Assembly (NCBI GenBank): GCA_029255685.2
Contig: CM055311.2
Span: 61,593,048-61,657,047 of the forward strand
Length of the DNA stretch: 64,000 bases
From: Silene conica
Taxonomy: Eukaryota > Streptophyta > Magnoliopsida > Caryophyllales > Caryophyllaceae
Reading direction: 5' to 3'
Shown: piece by piece, positions 32,983 to 44,563 of the stretch
How the letters are laid out: each line of letters opens with the position of its first letter
How positions within the stretch are numbered: the first letter of the stretch is position 1
The notes under the pieces: model-generated
Seen by the model: only the letters and a program-made list of their open reading frames with translations
Told to the model about the DNA's origin: nothing
Database searches by the model: none
Translations under genes and position numbers: made by a program

Positions 32983-33967
32983 GAGTGCGTCGACCGACCA
33001 GCTATTCCGGTCGGCCGACCACCGCCTTGGTCGACCGACCCATTAATTGAGTCGGCCGACCACGGCTCTGCTACAAGTCGGTCTCGGAATTCTACTACCT
33101 ATGCATATTCATCCCCTACATCCTAACATATGAAATTTAGTTATGCATGATTACTAAAACAATGATGAAAACGGGAATAAACATGGAAAACATGGTAAAC
33201 AATAACATAAGCATGCAAGATTCAATAAAGCTTGGGAATTCTATCTTAGTCGAATGCAATAATAATAAGAACAATAATAAAACTAGATTAAAAGAGTAAT
33301 TACCAGAATCTGAATTAAGGCAGAAAGGAACAAACTTTATTGAATTCTTGAGAATTATTGAAAGATTACAAACTAAGGTTGAAAACTAGAATTAAGTACT
33401 AGATGATAGAAAGAACTGGATTATGGCTTGATAATAAACTTGATGGTAAAAACTTCGATATCTAACCCTAATTACAAGAATAGCTTATATAGGGCATAAA
33501 ATCAGAGTTTCCTAAAGACTTCATACTTCTCTTTTATTTCCGAAAACTCCTTCTGGGCTTTGCTGAGGTCGGTCGACCTACTTACTGGGTCGGTCGACCT
33601 CTTTTACGGGCTTAGGTGAATTCTGGGCTTTAGGAAAAATCTGGACTTCATAAAATTCGGGCCCGGTCGGCCGACCCTTTTAGTAGGTCGGTCGACCGTT
33701 TCCGCGTAGGAATTCTCCGGTTCTTCTTGTTTTGACTTTTGGTACTTAAATAATGACTCCAGCTGACTTTCCTTCGTTCCTTAATTATGCAAAAATCCTG
33801 AGGGCATGAATTTGGTGCTAAATCGTCCCTTTTCCGCATAAATCTGCAAAAGTGCATAAAAATACGAAAGTACACGATTGTTGGGAAATAAGGGCTAAAA
33901 TATAGTAAATGAGCGACCAAATGCGTGTAAAAATAGATGAAAAACATCATAAAATAGACACGCATCA

Positions 33968-35362
33968 GAGAGATACCCAGATGCACTTACCTAGCAAATA
34001 GCCCTAAAATCCATATAGTGACAACTTGTACTCTAGTATCGACTGACAAGTTAATATACAAATTCCTGCGGATAATGAAGATGAAATTGTGGGTTTTCAA
34101 GGGGAAAAGGGTGATGAAATTTAAAGGCCAAAATCAAATGTAAACTACAAGAAATCAGATGAATACTTAACTGTGATTCTCTCCTTCAATCTTGTACACA
34201 ACTTCGTAACCACCTGAACAATAACAAATGAACACATGAACACATGAACAATACAAATGTAATTAATATGTCGATTGGTGTCTCCCATCAATAAAAGAGT
34301 AAAAAAAATTCGTGTGAATAATTGAGGGAAGATGTAGTTGTGGAAGAGATTGAGGAGTATTCTGAATATGATATATGAAGGAACAAGACAAATGTGACAT
34401 CGTAGTTGTGGAAGACAAAGAGCAGTACTGTTATAGTGTTAATTAGTGACAGCAAAGACAATCCAAATAAAAGTAAGAAAAACCTAAATAAACACGGCCC
34501 ACAAAAGATGAGTGGAATAAAAGTAACAAAACTTCAAATAAACACAGTTCATGAAATATGACAAATGAAAGTAGAGTATAAAATTATTATTCATTATGAG
34601 TAATTACTTGTCTTACGTATATTTTAGTAAGGGGAATAGTTTTTGTCGTATAATATAATGAGGTTTAAATGACTATTAAACGAGTATTGCCGTAAATTGA
34701 GCGTAGAATATATTTTGTTTTTGTCGTACTTGTACGTATAATATAAGAGAGTTTAAATGACTATTAAACGAGTATTGTCTTAAATTGAGCGTAGAATATA
34801 TTTTTTTTTGTCGTACATATAATATAATAAAGTTTAAATTACTATTAAACGAGTAGTGTTTTTAAATAAGCGTTAGAAATAAGACGCCGATTAATAATAT
34901 ATGTAGGAGGTGTGAATGCATCAAATGACCCAAATTCATTATATTGTATTGAGATTGATAGATGGGTATTCATATACCACATGATGTGTTGAACCTTAAA
35001 CTTCTGGTTTCGGAACCGAAGACGGGTTTTCTCAACCTCTCGAGGATGCTAAGTTGTATGTTTGAAACGTGCTTTTGATATTGAAATTGTTTGATCATAC
35101 GGCCCAAAAAAGTGAATGCATTTTTTTTTTATTATCAGAAGGCCCAAATACAATAAAAGACAAAAAGTAAGTTACTATTCATTATGAATTGTAACTTGTG
35201 TTACCCATTTTTTAGTAGGGTAGAAGATTCATTATTCGTTATTATTCATTGTTATTCAATAATAGTTACGTGTGAAAAACATAAACGTAAACATTTACGT
35301 TTAAAACTTAAACACTGACACTTTTTAGCAATTAATTCAAACTTTTTTCGATAGGTCTCACA
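33968..35362. other. Flanking DNA right of the Athila-type element; weak exon candidates
   Basis: No recognised gene. On the minus strand a 75-nt open segment (33991-34065) is bounded by CCGCAG and GTAAGTG, consensus splice sites, and reads LYINLSVDTRVQVVTIWILG in part. An upstream acceptor-like TTGTTCAG lies at about 34214-34221 followed by another open stretch. These may be exons of a host gene whose next part lies at 8148-8255, on the other side of the insertion. The product is not recognised. A threefold tandem repeat occupies 34632-34875 and the rest is AT-rich. Confidence 0.35.
34632..34875. repeat. Tandem repeat of about 85 bp, three diverged copies
   Basis: Copies begin near 34636, 34720 and 34806 with TTTTTGTCGTA and contain ACTATTAAACGAGTA; the third has drifted most. 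Confidence 0.8.
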
Positions 35363-35430
35363 TCTATATCTATATAATAATATAAAAGGCATGTTGAGCC
35401 TCTTTTGAAGTGCCACGTGTCACGCTCTAT
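35363..35430 (+). mobile_element. Helitron-like 5' end
   Basis: TCTATATCTATATAATAATA followed by AAAAGGCATGTTGAGCC and CACGTGTCACGC, similar to the bodies that follow the Helitron 3' ends at 38460 and 40717. A matching 3' terminus cannot be assigned with certainty. Confidence 0.45.
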
Positions 35431-35825
35431 GTTCTTGACACCTAGCACACTTAATAATACAATTAATCAACGAATTTATATAAATTTTGTGTACAAAAAA
35501 CTGAATAATAATAAATTTGCTCTTAATAATACGGAATAAGTGCACATAAATCTAATTAAATCAATTGTATTTAACCGACATCAATCATCCCAAGAAAAAA
35601 ATCAAAGAGTTATAAAACACTCTTTCATAATTTTAATAACCTTCATACCTACAATTTCTCCTATATATTGTCCTCTTTTTATTTTGTGTTTTCAAAATAT
35701 AATAATAAATTTCAAACATAAACAAGAATCAACTCATAGCACGCATTTTATCATCATCATAATTATCATAAAAACAACGTAAATAATTAAAAAGTTCTTC
35801 GTATTCATTTAGTTTTTGTAATATA

Positions 35826-36002
35826 TTTTTTTTTGCAAGAAGGTTATTTTCTCATTAATATTTAGAAAGAATACAAATAAGATTTCTTACAAAAGCAAAT
35901 CCACTAATGAAATCTAGCTAGAAATCTGAGCTAAAATTTCTTCTAAACTAGCTCTGAATCCTGTGTTTAACAGGACAAGACATACAGTAAACTTTATTTC
36001 TC
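35826..36002 (-). mobile_element. 5'-truncated LINE 3' end (or other retrocopy)
   Basis: A 177-bp insert with a T run at its left edge (an A tail on the minus strand) is flanked by a perfect 16-bp duplication TAGTTTTTGTAATATA (35810-35825 and 36003-36018). The minus-strand sequence before the tail (TATTAATGAGAAAATAACC, then TTCTTGC) resembles plant L1 3' ends. Target-primed reverse transcription is inferred. Confidence 0.82.
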
Positions 36003-36414
36003 TAGTTTTTGTAATATAATATGTTAATAAATTGATTAAAATTCTTTATATTATTTAACACATATAATTTTCATTAATATTTTTTTTTCTATTTAATTCA
36101 TCTCTTGAGTTTCTCGACAATCAATTATTTAATTTAATAATGCCACAATATAAATTAAAATTTAAAATAAATACGGAAATTTGTGGTTATGTAATGTCTA
36201 TAAAAACGACAATACATATAATAGTTTTTATTCACTTTATTTATTAAATATTTATTGCCCATGAGTTTCTATGTAGTGATTATATTATATGGTTTAATTT
36301 AGTTATTTGATGATAGTGAGTATATTGAGAATTATTGTCGAGTGTTGTTGTTGTTGTTGCGGTGGTGGTATCAAATAAAATATATTTTAATTTGTTATGT
36401 TGGTTTTATAATCA

Positions 36415-38459
36415 TCTATATATAATAATAAAACACAAACCACTACCATACTACTTTTACCGCCTATTTATCCACCTCCCAACCTTAACCCACTAAAAAT
36501 ATTATCATAATTAATTACAAAACATTATTCTAACTATCTTCCTAGAATATAGTCATAACCAACTAAATTCATATTATGCATAATAACATTATAATAACAT
36601 TAATAGTATAAGATTCCTAAAATTCCTACTTTTACTTATCTAACTATCTTCCTAGAATATAAATTGTTTACCAATTTACCAATAAACTATCTATCACATA
36701 AAATAGTGAATGGTTAAATATAGTCATATTTGACCAATATTTGGCAATATATGGCTTATAATAGAAGGTGAGCTAAAATATCAATTTAAGCACCACGAAA
36801 AATAATTAATAAAATTAAAATATGTAAAAAATAAAATATGGTGACAGATGACGGACAATCATGGACAGATAATTGAATTAAGATAGTTATGAATATATAG
36901 ATATGACGATACATATGCTTAAAGTCAAAAGTTTCACAAATTCTCATTTGTAACGGAGATAAGGACTTGCTATATCACGCCCCTGTTTTACTTATTACCC
37001 TCCTATTTTTCAATTTATTCCAAATTTGCCCTTATATTAGTTTTAGTAAAAAAATATTTTGTTTTATCATAAAGTGTTTTTGAGACAATGTTTATAATAA
37101 TTGTTTTATTTTTGTGACGATTTAAATTATACGGTATATCGTTATTGATGTATTTGGTTCGGCGATTTGTATAATATGTCATTTAAGGTTTATTGTTATT
37201 AAAATTTCCCAAACATTCACTCATATTTTGTGGTGCCGTATAAATTACAGGGCACCACCATGATACTGTCGTGTAATTGACGCGGCATCACTATTTGGTG
37301 TTTTTTTTCTCTTTTTTTTTGTGTTTGTGAGATAAAAACAAATTATGAGTGAATGTTTTGGAAATTAATTAATTTTCAGACCGACTTAATATTGTAATAA
37401 CAATAAACCGTAAACTACATATAATACAAATCGCCGAACCAAATAAATCAATAATGATATACCGTATAATATAAACCGTTACAAAAATAAAACAATTATT
37501 ATAAAGATCGTCTCAAAAACACTTTACGATAATGTTGATTCGCATTGAATTCGTTGTTAAATTACGATCCTATATAAGACTGTATGTCTTAGCATAATAA
37601 TAATTCAAAATGAACAACCTACCCGTTTTTTAGCTTTTAATTTGAATTAATATTAACTACTAATATTATATTAGCTCATTGATCTTGCGATAAAATAGCT
37701 ATAAAATATTATAAATTCTATTTTTTTGTATTATTTACATACATATAATTATATATGTACCAAACTTATAGTTTTGGGACATTTTCTTACGAGGGTATAT
37801 AAATTGGCTATTCTGAATGACACAATTAGCTAATTACTAATGAGTCGTTTTCAACATAACTATGTTCTATCAAGGGTGTTGGATAAACATATTTATATTA
37901 ATTTAGTGTAAAACCATGTAGTAAAAGTGTATATGCAATTCACCAAAAATGGTTAGTAACGGGTTTTACACTCTGTTTTGTTTTGCTGAAAAGAGTTGAA
38001 CTGAACTGGTCGTAGTGAAACTAAATTACCCCGAAAAAGAGTTAATTTGTCATGAGATGAGTTGAACTAAACTGAACTGAACTAAATGAAGCTGAATGTA
38101 ACTATACATCGCCTATTCCATTCTATGTCATTAATAATTATACGAACGTTTTTGTATTAGTTTAAGAATATATGGAAAACATACGATATTCATTTTTTAT
38201 GTGTACCTTTTAATTTTAATTATTTTCATCATGTGTATTTTGATTATTAAATCAAAATAGGGATGTGTCGATGTCAGTGAGGCATGTACCCTTTAACTTA
38301 ATGTTAAAAGTATAATAAACGTTGAAATGAAATTTAATATACTTTTATTTGTATTTGTAAAATATTGTACATTTATATTTAAATGAAATAATATTTTAAA
38401 TGTCTATTTATGTATATTTTTTAATATGCCCGTGCAATTTTGCACGGGTCCTAAACTAG
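36415..38459 (+). mobile_element. Non-autonomous Helitron
   Basis: It starts TCTATATATAATAATAAAAC after an A (36414) and ends with the hairpin CCCGTGCAATTTTGCACGGG (38429-38448), a short spacer and CTAG (38456-38459) before a T. These are the rules for Helitron ends: 5' TC, a 3' hairpin about 8-10 bases before CTRR, insertion between A and T. No Rep/helicase ORF is present in the 2045 bp. A fold-back element (37063-37533) lies inside. Confidence 0.75.
37063..37533. repeat. Fold-back (MITE-like) inverted repeat
   Basis: Arms of about 170-195 bp (37063-37231 and 37339-37533), diverged by a few percent to ten percent, share AAAGTGTTTTTGAGAC / GTCTCAAAAACACTTT. The loop holds a smaller hairpin with GTGGTGCC/GGCACCAC. 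Confidence 0.85.
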
Positions 38460-39818
38460 TAATAAAATAAAAAGGCTAGATTGAGCATAACATTGTGACA
38501 CGTGGCAGCGCGAAATCAAGGCAAATGTGGTATGAATTATAATTAAGAGAGAGTTTTTATAACAAAGTTTATTTGCTAACTTAAATCAAAGATAACCAAG
38601 AATCCAAAATTTAAAACATCAACCATTTTTCTTATATAACTCATAGCATTCTCCACTAAATGTCCAATTAATCTCATTATATTTACGAGTAAGTCTTGAA
38701 TAAAGGAGATGAAGAGTTTATACCATTAGAATAGTCTTTCCTATCTCCTATTATAAAGATCCATATTTTCACAACCAATATTTTAGTTTTGGATCTTCAT
38801 TGATGAATATGGTAAGCCTCCTACTAATCTCAAAAAGTTTATAATTTTTGCTATTTTGATTTTCACCGTAGTTTCTCAATATTTATAACAAATTAATTTC
38901 TAAATCAAACTTAGTAATTGAGCTCTTAATGGACATTAATTTGTGTATGTAAAACTATAGTGTTTTCAGTTGAACAATAGGATGCTATCAAGAAGATTGT
39001 GATTTCATTTTGTAAAATGATGGCTAGTACTTACAAAGAGAACTTGGTTTTATTGTACGCTGACACTCAGATACCTCATATTATGATAGTTATTAGTGAT
39101 AAAATACATCATGTTATTGTTTACTTTTCTATTTCATTGTAAATTAGTTCCAATATTATATGTTTATAGCTTAGATTATCTCACCGTATTTTGTATTTAT
39201 ATATGTTAATTAGTCAATAGAAATGTAAGCATTATCATCGTTCAATTAATCTATGTCTATACCTTCAATTATACATGTTAATTAATCAATAAATTATCTA
39301 ACTGTAATTGATAAATATATAAGTTTAAAAATTCCAAAAGTGTTCTAACCTCTACAGTTTCAAATCCGAGTTTTATAATTTATAATTAAAATTGAAATTT
39401 TAATTAGAGTTTTTGTTATAAAACGTGTTAATGTTTAAGTTTATTCATACTAATTATTTAAATTTATTTTCATATTGAAGAAATGTTTATTGAAAATGTT
39501 ATATATTGTTTCCTACTAAATTGTGAAACTTAACTTTTCAAAAACTATACAACTTAAAATTCACATTTATTGCAAATTTATATAAACTTCAATTCAAAAA
39601 AAAGTTATAACTTAATAGTTACATTATTCAACCACTATATAAGCCTAACAATAATAATTTTCACATTAGTCAATTAAATGATTGCTTTCGATGAGACCAA
39701 CAAATTTATATTATATTATTACTTTAATGTCATCATCAAATCTATAAAACATTATTAAAAGGAAAGATAAAATAGAATAATATTACAACAATGCAGCTCT
39801 ATATAACAAATCTACACA
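38460..39818. other. AT-rich DNA between Helitrons
   Basis: It starts with AATAAAATAAAAAGGCTAG and GACACGTGGC, a Helitron-body-like opening lacking its TC terminus. No coding region or other element is recognised in the rest. Confidence 0.4.
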
Positions 39819-40716
39819 TCTATAATACTAAAAGACATGTCGAATGCTTAATTGATAAGGATTTTGCGTTTCTAGACTATCATGATGTCAGCTAATAGTT
39901 ATATAAAATTATTAAAAATAACCTTCTACATAAATAAATATTTACTAGAATTCCTTACAAAAATGACATTATATATTTTGTAACATACAAATTAAAGAAA
40001 ATAAAAAGACATTATTATTATTCTAAAATTAAATGTCTATATTAAATATTTGATAAATTTAAAAAAAAAATCAAAATTAATATAACTTCTACAAATTCAT
40101 AACCGGTGATTTATAACTAAAAATGACATTTCAACTCTATATATGAGGATAAGAAGATAATACAATTTTTGGTGTTTATATCAATTAATATTTTAGTTAA
40201 TTTTTGTTCCCATTTTATAAAGATTTCGCGTTATTTTATATCAATGAGCAATCAAATTGAATATTATATTAAAAAGTATCAATTTGATTATAAGAAAAAA
40301 AAATTGGAGCTATTATATTTACTTATTGTTGATTCAACTTATTAAAGTTCCTTTTCGCGCAATGATATTCGGTATAACTATTTATCTTGACGATAAAGAA
40401 GTATTCGTTTACTACGCATATCGTATATGAGTTTAATTTTAGGTTCAGACTTCAATGCTCCATTAAAATTTTGGCATTTCGGTGAAAAATGGTGGATATT
40501 TTTGAAAAATAGTTTTGAAATAGACTTGATGATTTTAAAGACATGATTTTTAAGTTAGTTGATGGTGATAACGATTGCCATTGTAACTAACTAATATCGA
40601 CCACAACTTAAAATTGTGAAAATGTTCGACGTCTTAATTTGCAGTTTACTTTATCAATTATATATGATGAGTAAAACTATTAGCAAACACGCGATTTTCG
40701 CGGGTCATAAAACTAG
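39819..40716 (+). mobile_element. Short non-autonomous Helitron
   Basis: It starts TCTATAATACTAAAAGACAT after A (39818). It ends with the hairpin CGCGATTTTCGCG, spacer GGTCATAAAA, and CTAG at 40713-40716 before T. 898 bp, no coding region. Confidence 0.7.
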
Positions 40717-41223
40717 TTTACTTAAAAAGAATAAAAATAAAAACATGCAGGTGATGATGTGGCTTAAGGGGAATGCTTGAAATGTTTTTGGTTTATATAG
40801 ATAAAATTTAAATTTAAATATATAATATATAAGTTGACGTTATAAATATAATCGTTTACGTAGAAATTATGGTTTACGAAATAAATTAAACTTAGAAATT
40901 ATTGTTTACACAAAGTAAAATTTACACAACCGAAATAAACGTAGGCATTTACTTGAAAATAATTAAATAAACTTTGTTGTAGCTCCTGCCATATATGACT
41001 TAAAAATGTAAAAATAAATGTTGGATGTATGACGTGCATTCACCAGAACTCTTTAAATGTTTCTTTATTAATATAGATAAGATTAACTATAATAATATAA
41101 TTGAGACGACTAGACTTTATTGATGAAGTATATTCTAAGATTAAAAAAATTTAATATTACTTTGACATGCATAACTAAAATGATTAAATTGAGTGACAAT
41201 GACTATAAAACAGGAACAAAAAG

Positions 41224-41684
41224 TAGACCTGGTAAACAGATCGGGTCGTGTCGAGTTTGTGTTCGTGTCACATGTAAACGGGTCACAAAACCTCCAACCC
41301 AAACCCGACCCAAGTAAATTCCGTGTCGTGTTCGTGTCGACCCACTTAGATAATTAATGGGTAATCAAGCCTCAATCCTAACCTGTTAATTTCATGTCGG
41401 GTTCGTGTCGTGTTTTCGTGTCATGAGTCATGACCATATTTGGAAAGTTTAAGTATATTTATGTGATGGAGGATAAAAAAAAATTAGGATTAATTTAGTA
41501 AACAAGTCATTCGTGTCGGGTTCGTGTTTAAAGAGCTCAACCCAAACCTGACCCAATTAAATTCCGTGTCATGTTCGTGTCGACCCACTTACATAAATGG
41601 GTCATTAAACCTCAACCCAAACCCGTTAATTTCGTGTCGGGTTCGTGTCGTGTTTTCGTGTCGTGTTGTTATTTGCCAGCTCTA
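41224..41684. mobile_element. hAT-type MITE, copy 1
   Basis: 461 bp with ends TAGACCTGGTAAA and TTTGCCAGCTCTA and a perfect 8-bp duplication ACAAAAAG (41216-41223 and 41685-41692). The interior is rich in GTGTCGTGTTCGTGTC. It is related to 55864-56310. Confidence 0.9.
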
Positions 41685-41712
41685 ACAAAAAGTGAATACC
41701 AAATATAATAAT

Positions 41713-42793
41713 GAGTTTTTTGTCAGATAACACCTAACATTTACACTATCTGTAGAAATAGTACCTAAAGTTATTTTTTTTGCCCAAAAACACCTAACAT
41801 TTTATGTTTTTTGTCGAATAACACCAAAATCAATTTTCCGTCAAAAAATGTCAACATTCCGTCGAATAACAGTTGACTTCGTTTGACCTTATTTCTTCCT
41901 TCTTCCTTTGCCATTGATGCATCTCAACACTTACTTCTCTATCCCTCACAAAACTCCCTCCATCAATCTCCAACAAATTAATAAATTATTTACTACCTCT
42001 GTCCCAGTGAGATGTTTACACTTCTTTTATTTTGTGAGGGGAAAAAAAAGGAAGTGTAAACATATCACTGGGACGGAGGGAGTACATTTTTAGTTATAAA
42101 TAATGAATCTCTAACAAATTAATAAAGTAATTGACATCTGAATAATCAAAGGTATAAAATTGTATACTTCTTTTCATTTTGGATTATAAAAAATCAAATT
42201 AATAAAGTACTTGCATTGATTCTTTCAAAGCATAATACTTTAAGAATTTGTGATTAATTAAATTTGAATAACCCTAATTTTTCAATTAATTTGCCTCTAT
42301 CTATTGTTGTTTTACTGTGATTTAATTAATTTGAATAACCCTACTATGTATTGTCACATAATCTGTATTGTTGCATTATGATTGCTAATTTCTTATAGGA
42401 TGAGTATTTTCGACAACAAGAAAAATTATGCTCACAACTTTGGGGATAATTTAAGAATCTATCATGATGGGTATTTTGTGACAAAAAACGTATAAACAAA
42501 ATTGGATATGCAAATAATTTATTAATTTGTTGGAGATTGATGAAGGGAGTTTTGTGAGAGATAGAGATGTGAGTGTTGAGAAGCATCAATGGAAAAGGAA
42601 GAAAGAAGAAATAAGGTCAAACGAAGTCTACCGTTAGTCAAGACGGAATGTTGACATTTTTTGACGGAAAATTGATTTTGGTGTTATTTGACAAAAAAAC
42701 ATAAAATGTTAGGTATTTTTGGGCAAAAAAAATAACTTTAGGTACTATTTCTACAGATAGTGTAAATGTTAGGTGTTATCTAACAAAAAACTC
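41713..42793. mobile_element. Non-autonomous MULE, copy 1
   Basis: 1081 bp, terminal inverted repeats of about 280 bp starting GAGTTTTTTGT and ending ACAAAAAACTC, 9-bp duplication TATAATAAT (41704-41712 and 42794-42802). It contains a Stowaway MITE in the left repeat. Open frames in the arms are incidental. Confidence 0.93.
41993..42082. mobile_element. Stowaway (Tc1/mariner) MITE nested in MULE copy 1
   Basis: 90 bp, ends CTACCTCTGTCCCAGTGA and TCACTGGGACGGAGGGAG, TA on both sides. Also present at the same place in MULE copy 2, so it was inserted before the MULE copies separated. Confidence 0.92.
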
Positions 42794-43019
42794 TATAATA
42801 ATATATAAATTAGCGAAAATTAAAGTATTCAAATACTGAAAATCAATAAATTAAAATTATTGAGAGTTGGAAATCAATGAAAATATATAACTCCCTCTTA
42901 AATGTACATAAAAATCTATACATATTTTTATCGGGTACTATCCGTTTTAAGTTTAAAACGGGTCAGTATCACTCCCATGAGTTATAGGACAAATATTTTA
43001 TTTTAGACATGCATAATGT

Positions 43020-43304
43020 TTTGTTTTTGACTAATCCATCCTACATATGTATATTTGATACATGTTAAACTTAGACTCATAGCGTCGTCCTAAATAATAA
43101 TTTATATACTTTTATAATGTAAAGCAGATGCGTTGTTTTATTTACATCTAAGTTAAGCGTATAAATTCTATTTACTTTTTTTCATCAATCAATATAACGG
43201 CAATACTAAAACAATTTTTTTATTATATTTTTTCACCTTTTTATTAATTTTTTTCAGTTTGATAAAATTAAATCCGTGTGTGTTTTACACGGGCGTAAAA
43301 CTAG
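43020..43304 (+). mobile_element. Helitron 3' end
   Basis: Hairpin CCGTGTGTGTTTTACACGG (about 43274-43292) then GCGTAAAA and CTAG (43301-43304) before T. The preceding 250 bp resembles 56560-56808, so both belong to one family. The 5' end is not identified. Confidence 0.65.
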
Positions 43305-43473
43305 TTAATGAGTAAAGGTGGTTAGTAAGATACCTGTATGACATTTTATGATAAAATTTTGTGCAACCACCTTAAATAAGTATTGTTGTACTTATAACAA
43401 TTAATTAGGAGCATAATCATGCACTGTTTTTATCTATGAATTCGGGCTTTCGAATATAAAACCAATAATCTAA

Positions 43474-44554
43474 GAGTTTTTTGTCAGATAACACCTAATA
43501 TTTACACTGTCTGTAGAAATAGTATCTAAAGTTATTTTTTTTGCCCAAAAACACCTAACATTTTATGTTTTTTGTCGAATAACACCAAAATCAATTTTCC
43601 GTCAAAAAATGTCAACATTCCGTCGAATAACGGTTGACTTCGTTTGACCTTATTTCTTCCTTTTTCCTTTGCCATTGATGCATCTCAACACTTACTTCTC
43701 TATCCCTCACAAAACTCCCTCCATCAATCTCCAACAAATTAATAAATTATTTACTACCTCTGTCCCAGTGAGATGTTTACACTTCTTTTATTTTGTGAGG
43801 GGGAAAAAAAGGAAGTGTAAACATATCACTGGGACGGAGGGAGTACATTTTTAGCTATAAATAATGAATCTCTAACAAATTAATAAAGTAATTGACATCT
43901 GAATAATCAAAGGTATGTAATTGTATACTTCTTTTCATTTTGGATTATAAAAAATCAAATTAATAAAGTACTTGCATTGATTCTTTCAAAGCATAATACT
44001 TTAAGAATTTGTGATTAATTAAATTTGAATAACCCTAATTTTTCAATTAATTTGCCTCTATCTATTGTTGTTTTACTGTGATTTAATTAATTTGAATAAC
44101 CCTACTATGTATTGTCACATAATCTGTATTGTTGCATTATGATTGCTAATTTCTTATAGGATGAGTATTTTCGACAACAAGAAAAATTATGCTCACAACT
44201 TTGGGGATAATTTAAGAATCTATCATGATGGGTATTTTGTGACAAAAAACGTATAAACAAAACTGGATATGCAAATAATTTATTAATTTGTTGGAGATTG
44301 ATGAAGGGAGTTTTGTGAGAGATAGAGAGGTGAGTGTTGAGAAGCATCAATGGAAAAGGAAGAAAGAAGAAATAAGGTCAAACGAAGTCTACCGTTAGTC
44401 AAGACGGAATGTTGACATTTTTTGACGGAAAATTGATTTTGGTGTTATTTGACAAAAAAACATAAAATGTTAGATATTTTTGGGCAAAAAAAATAACTTT
44501 AAGTACTATTTCTACAGATAGTGTAAATGTTAGGTGTTATCTAACAAAAAACTC
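43474..44554. mobile_element. Non-autonomous MULE, copy 2
   Basis: 1081 bp, nearly identical to copy 1 in the same orientation, with its own 9-bp duplication ATAATCTAA (43465-43473 and 44555-44563). The separate duplication shows an independent insertion rather than a segmental copy. Confidence 0.94.
43754..43843. mobile_element. Stowaway MITE nested in MULE copy 2
   Basis: 90 bp, the same insertion as in MULE copy 1, with TA borders. Confidence 0.92.
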
Positions 44555-44563
44555 ATAATCTAA

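Larger units (their letters stand above)
8502..33967 (-). mobile_element. Non-autonomous Athila-lineage element (gag-protease only) with two nested insertions
   Basis: Two LTRs with TGATGCCC and ACGCATCA termini bound the element: 8502-10073 (1572 bp) and 21897-33967 (1573 bp once the nested Tekay element and its duplicated GAGTG are removed). GAGAG flanks both outer ends (8497-8501 and 33968-33972). In minus-strand order it has a 5' LTR, a tRNA-Asp type primer site, gag, a protease-like region, a 3' untranslated region, a polypurine tract and a 3' LTR. No reverse transcriptase, RNase H or integrase is present, and only about 4.9 kb of internal DNA remains once the CACTA insertion is excluded. 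It would depend on a partner element for polymerase functions. The reading frames carry several stops and frameshifts. Confidence 0.93.
21897..33967 (-). repeat. 5' LTR of the Athila-type element, split by the Tekay element
   Basis: The LTR is present as 21897-22489 and 32988-33967. Joining them across the Tekay insertion recovers an LTR of 1573 bp matching 8502-10073 along its length. The Tekay target duplication GAGTG is at 22485-22489 and 32983-32987. Confidence 0.95.

Noticed and set aside
41908..42093. Short ORFs in the MULE arms (also 42344, 43669 and 44105)
   Set aside because: They lie in terminal inverted repeats and recur only because the arms and the two copies are duplicates.
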